A stretch of 11,248 nucleotides of DNA from a bacterium ADurb.Bin374 (GTDB lineage: Bacteria; Riflebacteria; Ozemobacteria; Ozemobacterales; Ozemobacteraceae). A program made the position numbers and the translations under genes. Shown piece after piece: positions 1 to 6,350 of this stretch. Every line of letters starts with the position of its first letter. Within the stretch, counting starts at the first letter, position 1. The stretch is from assembly GCA_002068715.1 (NCBI GenBank), contig MWAR01000587.1:1-11248 (forward strand), written 5' to 3'. Below the pieces are notes generated by a model that ran no database searches, had not been told where the DNA came from, and worked only from the letters and a program-made list of their open reading frames with translations.

Positions 1-511
1 TGTCGAGATGCTGCCCGGCGCGGCCCACGAACGGGCGACCCGTCGCGTCTTCGTCGGCGCCCGGTGCCTCGCCGATCATGATCAGACGAGCATGGGGGTT
101 GCCTTCTCCCGGGACCGTGTTCGTGCGGGTCTCGCAGAGAGAACAGCGCCTGCATGCCGCGATATCTGCCCGAATCTTCTCGAACGAATCGTCTGTGTCC
201 TGTGCCGCGGAAGAAACCTCGCTCACGCCCGAATCACTTGCGTATGACGCCACTGCTTCGATGACAGGGGGTGAGTCTTGTATTGTATTTGATGCGCTAT
301 TTTCTATGCCGGGCCGGCTCGAGGGTGCCTTGCCGGCTTCAATGTCTGCCTGAGCCCAGGCAAAGAATGTTTCGGCCCAGCTCTTCTTCGTCGACGGCCG
401 AGCCAGTTCGAAATCATACGGCGATTCCCGCCCAGGTGGGGTCAGGATCTCGAACAGATCGACGCTTGCCGGGGGCTGGCCGGCGCCGCCCTCTTTCTTT
501 TTCCTGGCCAT
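1..511 (-). CDS. Family 4 uracil-DNA glycosylase, N-terminal part (runs off left edge)
   Basis: Family 4 uracil-DNA glycosylases are iron-sulfur enzymes that remove uracil from DNA at the start of base excision repair. The first 170 codons are present and the rest lies beyond the window. Residues 120-129 carry the spaced cysteines C120, C123 and C126; C120 and C123 match the first two cluster ligands of the family. Residues 134-150 hold the conserved PGEGNP and GEAP motifs, and residues 157-166 the [10 protein letters not shown] motif of the uracil pocket. Residues 1 to about 108 are an unusual leader, basic at first and then polar and low in complexity, whereas family members usually begin close to the cysteine motif. 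The start ATG shares one base with the rel stop codon (TAATG), so translation is probably coupled to rel. The family call is firm; full function cannot be judged because the last two cluster cysteines are outside the window. Confidence 0.9.
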   Translation of the reverse strand, partial: MARKKKEGGAGQPPASVDLFEILTPPGRESPYDFELARPSTKKSWAETFFAWAQADIEAGKAPSSRPGIENSASNTIQDSPPVIEAVASYASDSGVSEVSSAAQDTDDSFEKIRADIAACRRCSLCETRTNTVPGEGNPHARLIMIGEAPGADEDATGRPFVGRAGQHLD

Positions 512-2733
512 TACGCTTCGTCCTTCGAACTCGGGGAATCGGAGCGGAACACCTTGGTGACGCCGTTGACCCGCAGCAGAGCCCGTATGAGCGCCTGGAG
601 CTGCTGGGCGTTGGCGACCTCGATCGAAAAGTCGAGCACGCCCGTGCGCTGCTTCGTCGTGCGGGCGTTCGCGGAGTAGATGTTCACGCCCTGGTTCGAG
701 ATCACGCTCGTGACGGCGTTCAGCATGCCCGGCCGGTCGGTCGTCTCGACGCGCATGCGCGTCCGATACGACTGGTCGACCTGTTCGACCTGGACGCCCA
801 TATCCCAGCGCACGTCGATCAGACGCCCCTCGGGCTGTTTGTACAGCTCTTTCGCGTTCGGGCAGTCGGTGCGATGAACCGTCACGCCTCGTCCGCGAGT
901 GATGTATCCCATGATCGGGTCGCCCGGAATCGGGTTGCAGCAGCGCGAGATCTTGACCTCGGCAGATTCTATTCCGCCTGCTATAATTCGTGGCCCCTTC
1001 CGGGCCTTCCGGCGATGCTCTCGGTCCGGCTTGCGCTGAGGCTGCTGCGCGGACGGCACGACGGGCGGCGCCTGCCTGGGCACGAGGTCGGGAAACAGTT
1101 TCCCGATTACCTGCTGGGCGCGGACCTCGCCGGCTCCGATGCCGGCATACAGCTCGTCGAGGTTCGGGAAACCGATGTTCTTGATCTCCTCGACGAAGGC
1201 GGGAAGCTTGATCTTCTTTTCTTCTTCCTTCGTGCCACCCATCCGCGAAAGCGTCTCGAGGAACTCCTTCTCGCCGTTGCCGACGAACTCTTCGCGGAAC
1301 TCCTTCTTGAGCCAGGCCCTGATCTTCTTCTTCGCGTTCGTGCTCTGGACGAACTTGAGCCAGTCGCGGCTCGGGCCTTTCTGGATCTTGCTCGTGATGA
1401 TCGAGACGATGTCGCCGTTCTGGAGCGAGTATTCGAGGGGGACGATGTGCCCGTTCACCTTCGCGCCGATGCAGCGGTGTCCGACGTCGGTGTGGATGTG
1501 ATACCCGAAATCGACCGGCGTGCTGCCCTTGGGAAGCTCGACGACGTCACCCTTCGGAGTGAAGACGTAGACGTGATACTGGAACAGCTCGACCTTGACC
1601 GTCTCCATGAACTCGGAGGCGTCCTTGGCGTCCTGATACCAGTCGATGAGGTTTCTGAGCCACGACAGCTTTTCCTTGTAGTCGGGCGTCGCTTCCTTGC
1701 CGCTCGATTCCTTGTAGTCCCAGTGGGCGGCGATGCCTTCCTCCGAGATGCGGTGCATCTCTTCGGTGCGGATCTGCACTTCGAGCGGCCTGCCGTCGTA
1801 GATGACAGTCGTGTGTAGCGACTGATACATATTCGGCTTGGGAACGGCAATGTAATCCTTGAAACGGCCTGGAATCGGCTTCCAGAACTTGTGAACGATG
1901 CCGAGCGCACCGTAGCAGTCCTTGACCGATTTGGTCAGGATGCGCACGCCGAGAAAGTCGTAGAGCCCTTCCAGCGTGAGATTGTGCTTCTGCATCTTGC
2001 CCCAGATCGAGAAAATCTGCTTCGGCCGACCCGAAAGGTCGGCGTGAATGTGAACCTCGCGCAGGTGCTTGTCGATCTGGTGCAACGCTTCCTGGAGCTT
2101 GGCGTCGCCCTCGAGGCCCTGCTTGACGAGAAACTCTGAAATTTCCTTGTACTGATCTGGCTGAAGAATCTGGAAGGAAAGCTCTTCGAGCTGGCTCTTG
2201 ATCTTGTTGATACCGAGACGGTGGGCCAGCGGGGCGTAGATCTCGAGCGTTTCTTTCGCGACGTATTTCTGCTTCACGGGCGGCAGATACTGGAGGGTGC
2301 GGAGGTTGTGAAGGCGGTCGGCGAGCTTGATCAGGATGACGCGCACGTCGTTCGTCATCGCGAACAGCATCTTGCGGAAGTTTACGGCCTGAGCCGCCGT
2401 CGCCGAGCTGAAGAACATCTTGTTCAGCTTGGTGACGCCTTCGACGAGCTGGGCCAGCGTCGGCCCGAACATGGCTTCGAGGTCCTGCAGGGTGGCGGCC
2501 GTGTCCTCGACCACGTCGTGGAGCAGGGCGGCGCAGATCGACGTCGAGTCGAGCCGCAGTTCCTGCGCGACGATCATCGCGACGGCTTCGGGATGAATGA
2601 AATACGACTCGCCCGAGGCACGGAACTGGTCTTTATGGCACTCCTGGGCGAATCGGTAGGCTTTCCCGATGCGCTCGAAATCGGCTTCGGGGTTGTATGC
2701 TTTTACTGCTGTGACGATTTCGTCGAGGGAAAT
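511..2733 (-). CDS. rel: Bifunctional (p)ppGpp synthetase/hydrolase Rel (RelA/SpoT family), ATT start
   Basis: Makes and degrades the stringent-response alarmone (p)ppGpp. Numbered from the proposed ATT start, it has 740 residues, the normal length for a long RSH protein. The N-terminal HD hydrolase domain has H47, the H72-D73 pair, E76-D77 and D139. The synthetase domain (about 230-380) has the RFKD motif at 290-293, typical of bifunctional enzymes rather than RelA-only synthetases (EXDD type), plus Y303 and catalytic E318. A TGS domain follows (about 389-449), then a helical region, a zinc-finger-like segment (C598, C599, H620, C624) and a C-terminal ACT domain (about 659-732). The first in-frame ATG (2577) is residue 53 and would delete H47 and part of the HD domain. 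No ATG, GTG or TTG lies between it and the upstream in-frame stop (2779-2781). ATT at 2731-2733 gives a family-like N-terminus ([17 protein letters not shown]). The gene overlaps the STAS gene by 31 bases and the glycosylase by one. Confidence 0.95.
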   Translation of the reverse strand: MSLDEIVTAVKAYNPEADFERIGKAYRFAQECHKDQFRASGESYFIHPEAVAMIVAQELRLDSTSICAALLHDVVEDTAATLQDLEAMFGPTLAQLVEGVTKLNKMFFSSATAAQAVNFRKMLFAMTNDVRVILIKLADRLHNLRTLQYLPPVKQKYVAKETLEIYAPLAHRLGINKIKSQLEELSFQILQPDQYKEISEFLVKQGLEGDAKLQEALHQIDKHLREVHIHADLSGRPKQIFSIWGKMQKHNLTLEGLYDFLGVRILTKSVKDCYGALGIVHKFWKPIPGRFKDYIAVPKPNMYQSLHTTVIYDGRPLEVQIRTEEMHRISEEGIAAHWDYKESSGKEATPDYKEKLSWLRNLIDWYQDAKDASEFMETVKVELFQYHVYVFTPKGDVVELPKGSTPVDFGYHIHTDVGHRCIGAKVNGHIVPLEYSLQNGDIVSIITSKIQKGPSRDWLKFVQSTNAKKKIRAWLKKEFREEFVGNGEKEFLETLSRMGGTKEEEKKIKLPAFVEEIKNIGFPNLDELYAGIGAGEVRAQQVIGKLFPDLVPRQAPPVVPSAQQPQRKPDREHRRKARKGPRIIAGGIESAEVKISRCCNPIPGDPIMGYITRGRGVTVHRTDCPNAKELYKQPEGRLIDVRWDMGVQVEQVDQSYRTRMRVETTDRPGMLNAVTSVISNQGVNIYSANARTTKQRTGVLDFSIEVANAQQLQALIRALLRVNGVTKVFRSDSPSSKDEA

Positions 2734-3098
2734 GGCGTACCACCTTCCGTGGCCGTTGCGAAACTCTTCACGGCGTCTTCAAGCGTGTTGTATACCGCGA
2801 AATGGTGCGTGAACTGAGTGATCAGAAACACGCGCCGCATCTTCGCGCTCAGGTTGACAAGACGCAGGTCGCCCTTGCCCTGCCGCGTCTTCTTCAGGCC
2901 GTGGACGAGCACGCCCATGCCGGCCGAACTCATGTACTTCAGGCTGGCGAGATCGATGATCAGGCGGCAGCGCCCTTGGTCGCACAGCTCGTTGAGCTTG
3001 TCACGCAGGATGTCTGAATTCTCGAACGTGATTTCACCGCGCACGTCGATGATGACGGCGCCGTTGTCGCGTTCCTGACACTCGATGGTAAGACTCAT
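2703..3098 (-). CDS. STAS-domain anti-sigma factor antagonist-like protein
   Basis: This 131-residue protein resembles SpoIIAA/RsbV-type anti-anti-sigma factors. Those proteins, when unphosphorylated, bind an anti-sigma kinase and free its sigma factor. The STAS fold covers about residues 1-112, with the core motif LKYMSSAGMGVL at 53-64. S58 corresponds to the phosphorylated Ser58 of B. subtilis SpoIIAA; the preceding Asp of SpoIIAA is Ser here, as in many SSAG-type homologues. Residues after about 112 form a short polar tail that overlaps the rel start. The start ATG has GAGAGG five bases upstream. No cognate kinase or sigma gene lies in the window, so the partner is unknown. The link with rel (31-base overlap) suggests co-expression and probably translational coupling, but a functional connection to (p)ppGpp is inference. 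Confidence 0.93.
   Translation of the reverse strand: MSLTIECQERDNGAVIIDVRGEITFENSDILRDKLNELCDQGRCRLIIDLASLKYMSSAGMGVLVHGLKKTRQGKGDLRLVNLSAKMRRVFLITQFTHHFAVYNTLEDAVKSFATATEGGTPFPSTKSSQQ
2731..2748 (-). promoter_or_regulatory. Shine-Dalgarno sequence and ATT start codon of rel
   Basis: On the minus strand GGAAGGTGG (2748-2740) is followed after six bases by ATT (2733-2731). The spacing is ideal for initiation, and AGGTGG matches the AGGAGG consensus at five of six positions. The site lies wholly inside the 3' end of the STAS gene. AUU start codons are known in E. coli infC and pcnB, where initiation is weak and IF3-sensitive. That rel uses one here is inferred from the absence of ordinary starts. 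Confidence 0.65.
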
Positions 3099-3126
3099 GA
3101 GAACCTCTCGGATCCGAGTTTGATGT

Positions 3127-3156
3127 ACAATACCACCGCCTGAAACAGCGTGTCAA
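3127..3156 (-). promoter_or_regulatory. Predicted sigma-70-type promoter of the STAS-rel-udg operon
   Basis: On the minus strand a perfect TTGACA (-35, 3156-3151) is followed by an 18-base spacer and TATTGT (-10, 3132-3127; four of six matches). Transcription would start near 3120, giving a leader of about 20 bases with the Shine-Dalgarno of the STAS gene. A short dyad, ACGGT-TCC-ACCGT (3156-3168), abuts the -35 box and could be an operator or chance. Confidence 0.6.
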
Positions 3157-3180
3157 CGGTTCCACCGTGAGAGTGAGAAT

Positions 3181-3849
3181 TCACGATGGTTCGACCATTT
3201 CGGTGGGCTTTTCGCGGAGACTGAGGTGGTAACTGAGCGATTCGAGTTCGATCGCGAGATCGACGTTATGGACCGTCACTTCGCCGGTCGAGATCAGCTT
3301 GAACGGAGCAAAGTTCAGTACGGCCTTCACGCCCGACAGCTGGGCAATCTCGAACACCTCGTGAACCGCCTCTGCCGGGACGGTCAGGATCAGGATCTCG
3401 ATGCTGAGCTCCTTGACCGCCTTCGGAATTTCGGAGACATGGCGGATGGTTCCGGCATTCCCTACGTTTTGGCCGATCACCTGCGGGTCTTTGTCGAACA
3501 AGGCGACGACTTTGAAGTTGCGCCGCTCGAAGCCGCGATACGAGGCCAGGGCCTTTCCCAGGCGGCCTCCCGCGCCAACGATGCCGACCATGCGCTTGCG
3601 CTCCAGGCCGAGAATCTTGATGATGTGGTCACGAAGTTTCCCGACCGAGTAGCCGACACCGCGCTTCCCGAACTCGCCGAAGTAGGCGAGATCTTTTCTG
3701 ACCTGGGCGGGATTCAGATCGAGCCGGTCGGCCAGTTCCTGCGATGAAACGACCGGGATGCCGTCGTCATCGAGCCCGTTGAGACACCGGAGGTAAACGG
3801 AAAGTCTCCTGATCGTGGCCTGCGGCGGCTGAATCTGGCTTTTTTCCAC
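3181..3849 (-). CDS. rex: Redox-sensing transcriptional repressor Rex
   Basis: Rex is a cytoplasmic dimeric repressor that senses the NADH/NAD+ ratio and controls fermentation and respiration genes; NADH releases it from DNA. The 222 residues have normal family length. The N-terminal winged helix contains PPQATIRRL (8-16) and the hallmark VRKDLAYFGEFGKRGVGY (50-67). The Rossmann domain follows, with the glycine loop GAGGRLG at 92-98, D119 in the FDKDP segment, LTVPAEA (155-161) and LNFAPF (178-183). The glycine loop appears one residue longer than the usual GxGxLG. The start is GTG at 3849, with AGGAG nine bases upstream (3863-3859), and puts the N-terminus where the family expects it. Its promoter is not clear: a weak TGG-TAGAAA extended -10-like sequence lies upstream on the minus strand. 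It diverges from the Uma2 gene and precedes the STAS-rel operon, which has its own promoter. Confidence 0.96.
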   Translation of the reverse strand: MEKSQIQPPQATIRRLSVYLRCLNGLDDDGIPVVSSQELADRLDLNPAQVRKDLAYFGEFGKRGVGYSVGKLRDHIIKILGLERKRMVGIVGAGGRLGKALASYRGFERRNFKVVALFDKDPQVIGQNVGNAGTIRHVSEIPKAVKELSIEILILTVPAEAVHEVFEIAQLSGVKAVLNFAPFKLISTGEVTVHNVDLAIELESLSYHLSLREKPTEMVEPS

Positions 3850-3922
3850 GCGGAGTTGCTCCTGGACAAGCGGCGATGCAACTTTCTACCACAACGGGCC
3901 CCGCGAGAGCAACAACGCATTT

Positions 3923-3950
3923 TTGTCCGTCGAACCCGTGGTGTTATACT
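3923..3950 (+). promoter_or_regulatory. Predicted promoter of the Uma2-family gene
   Basis: TTGTCC (3923-3928, four of six matches to -35) is followed by a 16-base spacer and TATACT (3945-3950, five of six matches to -10). The predicted start near 3957 leaves about 20 bases before the ATG at 3977. Confidence 0.5.
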
Positions 3951-3959
3951 ATTTCACCA
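3939..3959. promoter_or_regulatory. Dyad TGGTG-N11-CACCA over the -10 box (possible operator)
   Basis: TGGTG (3939-3943) and CACCA (3955-3959) are perfect inverted repeats flanking the TATACT box in the rex/uma2 divergent region. On the minus strand one half reads TTGGTGAAAT, close to a Rex half-site (TTGTGAAAT) with one extra base. The other half does not match Rex consensus, so the regulator is undetermined. Confidence 0.3.
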
Positions 3960-3976
3960 ATAGCAGGAGGGAACAT

Positions 3977-4600
3977 ATGTCCCCTGAAATCAAGAGAGCC
4001 GAAAAAAAGTTCACCTACGGCGATTATTGCACCTGGCCCGACGACGAACGCTGGGAATTGATCGACGGCGTCGCGTTCGATATGACACCTGCTCCGTCCC
4101 GGCAACATTCGCTCGTTCAAGGGGCTCTCCAGGACATTCTCCGGCCTTTTTTTCGGGGAAAACCTTGCGAGGTGCACAACGCCCCCTTCGACGTAAGGCT
4201 GCCGAAAGGCCAGGAGGCCGACGAACTGGTGGACACCGTCGTTCAGCCCGACCTGCTCGTCGTCTGCGACGAGAAGAAACTCGATGACAAAGGATGCCGG
4301 GGCGCACCCGATCTCGTCATCGAGATCCTCTCTCCGTCCACGTCGTCACGGGACCACGTCACGAAAAAATATCTCTACGAGAAGCATGGCGTGAAGGAGT
4401 TCTGGATTGTCTCGCCGACCGACCGCCGGATCATCGTCTATGCTCTGGAATCGAGCGATCGCTTTCGGGATGCCGTGATATATAGTGATATTGATATTAT
4501 AAAATGCCAGCTGTTTCCCGGCTTAGAGGTCGACCTGGGATACGTTTTCTCATCGATTCCACGGATCGTTCGAGAATCCCCCGGAAAATATGTTGTCTAA
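3977..4600 (+). CDS. Uma2-family predicted PD-(D/E)XK nuclease
   Basis: This 207-residue protein has the conserved plan of the Uma2 (DUF820) family, predicted restriction-endonuclease-fold enzymes whose biological role is largely unknown. Visible family signatures are YGDYCTW (14-20), WELIDG (26-31), DMTPAPSRQH (35-44), QPDLLVVCD (90-98), the core APDLVIEILSPST (110-122) and K130, followed by YEKHGVKEFWIV (134-145). D92, E116 and K130 are the likely active-site acids and lysine by family pattern. The ATG at 3977 is preceded by AGGAGG (3965-3970) at six bases; an upstream in-frame TTG at 3923 coincides with the -35 box and is unlikely. It is the only plus-strand gene and sits alone between two minus-strand blocks, suggesting separate insertion. 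Residues 167-176 are encoded by a strikingly AT-rich stretch, and codons 57-59 include a run of seven T (4147-4153). Confidence 0.88.
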   Translation: MSPEIKRAEKKFTYGDYCTWPDDERWELIDGVAFDMTPAPSRQHSLVQGALQDILRPFFRGKPCEVHNAPFDVRLPKGQEADELVDTVVQPDLLVVCDEKKLDDKGCRGAPDLVIEILSPSTSSRDHVTKKYLYEKHGVKEFWIVSPTDRRIIVYALESSDRFRDAVIYSDIDIIKCQLFPGLEVDLGYVFSSIPRIVRESPGKYVV

Positions 4601-4671
4601 TATATAAATTAGTCCCTTGCCGGGAAACGCGGTCTCAGAGGGGATGGAACGCGTGATGGGACCGGTGAATC

Positions 4672-5628
4672 CTACGCCAGAGAGGCTGGAAACGTGAAAC
4701 CGCGCAGGAAATCCGCGGCAGGCATCATCGATTTTCCGGGGCGCTGAAGCTTCAGCAGCAGCAGGGAGCTGCCCTCGCCGCAGGCCACGCTGACACCGTG
4801 CGCATCGGCTCGGATGACCGTGCCGGGAGCGGCCGTGACCGACTCGTCAACCGTGGCCGCACCGACCTTGAGCCGCTCGCCGTTCGATTCGAACCAGGCG
4901 CCCGGGCAGGGGGTCATCGCCCGGATGAGATTGAAAAGGGCGGTCGCGGGCCGGTTCCAGAGAAGATGAGCCGTGTCGCTCGAAATTTTTTGCGTATAGG
5001 TGGCGAGCGCATGATTCTGGGGCGCGGGGCGTATCTCGCCGCGCGAGAAACCGAGAAGCGTCCGCACCACGAGCGGGGCCCCCATCGCGCTCAGCCGGTC
5101 GTGAAGGCTCGAAAGCGTGTCGACAGGCGTGATGGGCGTCGTTTCCGTCGCGAGGATATCGCCTTCGTCCATCTTTGCGTTCATGATCATCACGGTGTTT
5201 CCCGTGACGGGGTCACCCTCGATGAGAGCGGCATGAATGGGAGAGGGGCCTCTGTATTTCGGCAGGAGCGACGCATGCAGATTGACCGCTGCCAGCCGGG
5301 GAATGTCGAGCACTTCCTGGGGGAGGATGAGCCCGTAGGCGACGACAACGAGAAAGTCGGGCTTTTCGGCCCGCAGTTCAGCGACGGCTGACGGGTCTTT
5401 CCGGAAAGAGGCCGGCTGCCGAACGGGGAATCCGAGAGTCTCTGCAGCCTGCTTGATGGGAGTGGCCGTCTCCCGGTGGCCTCGGCCCTTGGGACGGTCG
5501 GGCATGCAATACACTGCCGTGATCCGGAACGCGGGCGAAGCCGCGAGGGCCTCGAGAACAGGCACCGCAAAGCCGGGACAGCCCATGAAAACCACCCGGA
5601 GCGGGGAAGAGCCGGCAGAATCGGACAT
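4672..5628 (-). CDS. fmt: Methionyl-tRNA formyltransferase
   Basis: Transfers the formyl group of 10-formyltetrahydrofolate to initiator Met-tRNA. The 318 residues fit the family (about 310-320). The N-terminal Rossmann-like catalytic domain begins RVVFMGCPGFAVPVLEAL (11-28). The folate-binding and catalytic region shows NLHASLLPKYRGPSPIHAAL (116-135), with N116 and H118, and MDEGDIL (153-159), with D157; these match E. coli N108, H110 and D146. The C-terminal domain with the APGTVI segment (267-272) contacts tRNA. The ATG at 5628 lies nine bases after the def stop codon without a clear Shine-Dalgarno, so it is probably read by coupling with def. It ends 71 bases from the convergent Uma2 gene; I see no convincing terminator hairpin with a T-run between them. 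Confidence 0.97.
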   Translation of the reverse strand: MSDSAGSSPLRVVFMGCPGFAVPVLEALAASPAFRITAVYCMPDRPKGRGHRETATPIKQAAETLGFPVRQPASFRKDPSAVAELRAEKPDFLVVVAYGLILPQEVLDIPRLAAVNLHASLLPKYRGPSPIHAALIEGDPVTGNTVMIMNAKMDEGDILATETTPITPVDTLSSLHDRLSAMGAPLVVRTLLGFSRGEIRPAPQNHALATYTQKISSDTAHLLWNRPATALFNLIRAMTPCPGAWFESNGERLKVGAATVDESVTAAPGTVIRADAHGVSVACGEGSSLLLLKLQRPGKSMMPAADFLRGFTFPASLA

Positions 5629-5637
5629 GGCCAGGCG

Positions 5638-6183
5638 TCAGGCGACGGCTTCGTCGTCGCCGGTGTCGTCCCGCTCGTCGTCTTCGTATTCGATCGTTCC
5701 GCCGTCTTCGATAATCGCGAGTTCCTGTCGGATCTGAAGACGCCGGGCCTTCGAGATGCGGTCGATGAACACGACGCCGTCGAGGTGATCCAGTTCGTGC
5801 TGGAAGGCGCGGGCCATCAGGCCTTCAGCCTCGATTTCGAACAGCTTGCCGTCGAGATCGGTCGCCCGGCCGACGATCTTCTTCGCCCGTGTGACGTTCT
5901 CGCGCAGTCCCGGAAGCGAAAGGCATCCCTCTTCGCAGGTTTCCTTGCCAGACTGACTGACGATCTCGGGGTTGATGAACACCATCGGATCGTCACCGGT
6001 GTCGATCACGAAAAACCGCCTGTTGATGCCTACCTGCGGGGCCGCAAGCCCGACGCCGTTGTTCTTGTACATCGTCTCGAACATGTCTTTGACCAGCGTC
6101 CGAAGATCGTCGTCGATGGCCTGAACCGGCTCTGAAAGCTCGCGCAGCTGCTCTTCGCCCAGATGAAGTATGCGTCTGATCAT
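5638..6183 (-). CDS. def: Peptide deformylase
   Basis: Metalloenzyme that removes the N-formyl group from new proteins, acting downstream of the Fmt reaction. All three signature motifs are present in the 181 residues: GVGLAAPQ (43-50), EGCLSLP (85-91, metal ligand C87) and QHELDH (128-133, metal ligands H129 and H133, catalytic E130). A C-terminal tail from about residue 159 is strongly acidic (EYEDDERDDTGDDEAVA) and is probably disordered. The start chosen is ATG at 6183, preceded by AAGGAGA and matching the family N-terminus MIRRIL; an upstream in-frame ATG at 6249 overlaps the predicted -10 box and is rejected. It heads a def-fmt pair and has its own predicted promoter. Confidence 0.97.
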   Translation of the reverse strand: MIRRILHLGEEQLRELSEPVQAIDDDLRTLVKDMFETMYKNNGVGLAAPQVGINRRFFVIDTGDDPMVFINPEIVSQSGKETCEEGCLSLPGLRENVTRAKKIVGRATDLDGKLFEIEAEGLMARAFQHELDHLDGVVFIDRISKARRLQIRQELAIIEDGGTIEYEDDERDDTGDDEAVA

Positions 6184-6207
6184 GGGATATCTCCTTCGGC
6201 GGCCAGG

Positions 6208-6225
6208 GTTCCAATCTCTTGGAAC
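6208..6225. repeat. Perfect 7-bp inverted repeat in the def leader
   Basis: GTTCCAA and TTGGAAC flank TCTC on the plus strand. It lies in the roughly 58-base predicted untranslated leader of def, about 25 bases before the start codon and upstream of the Shine-Dalgarno. It could be a repressor operator just downstream of the promoter or a small RNA hairpin. No U-run follows, so it is not a standard terminator. Confidence 0.55.
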
Positions 6226-6247
6226 GATATGCGTGTATTTTCCTGTC

Positions 6248-6256
6248 ATTATATCA
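6248..6256 (-). promoter_or_regulatory. Extended -10 promoter of def-fmt
   Basis: The minus strand reads TGA-TATAAT, a perfect -10 hexamer with the TGN extension. The -35 position (6276-6271, TAGGAA) is poor, as is usual for extended -10 promoters. It lies in the 167-base gap between priA and def; the rest of that gap, 6257-6350, shows only a weak 5-bp GC hairpin just after the priA stop. Confidence 0.65.
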
Positions 6257-6350
6257 GAATTGTCCCCACATTCCTACCAATGAAATGCAGCCCCAACCGC
6301 CACCTCGCATCCACCCAGATCATCCGGAGGCGCGCATCGCCTTGCACGCG

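Noticed and set aside
271..1818. Long open frame on the plus strand (about 515 codons)
   Set aside because: It is antisense to rel, whose full domain set on the minus strand is beyond doubt; the plus-strand product is low-complexity and rich in Leu, Asp and Arg.
3923..3976. TTG start extending the Uma2 protein by 18 residues
   Set aside because: It lies in the predicted -35 box, lacks a ribosome site, and the ATG at 3977 has a perfect AGGAGG.
4597..4663. Terminator between the convergent Uma2 and fmt genes
   Set aside because: Only weak dyads are present (CTAAT-N6-ATTAG, TCCC-N5-GGGA, GGTCTC paired with GGGACC); none has a stable GC stem plus T-run.
6184..6249. Upstream in-frame ATG extending def by 22 residues
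   Set aside because: That ATG overlaps the predicted -10 box, the extension matches no family sequence, and the ATG at 6183 has a strong Shine-Dalgarno and the usual N-terminus.
6328..6342. Hairpin AGGCG-N5-CGCCT just after the priA stop as a terminator
   Set aside because: The stem is only five base pairs and no U-run follows on the transcribed strand.
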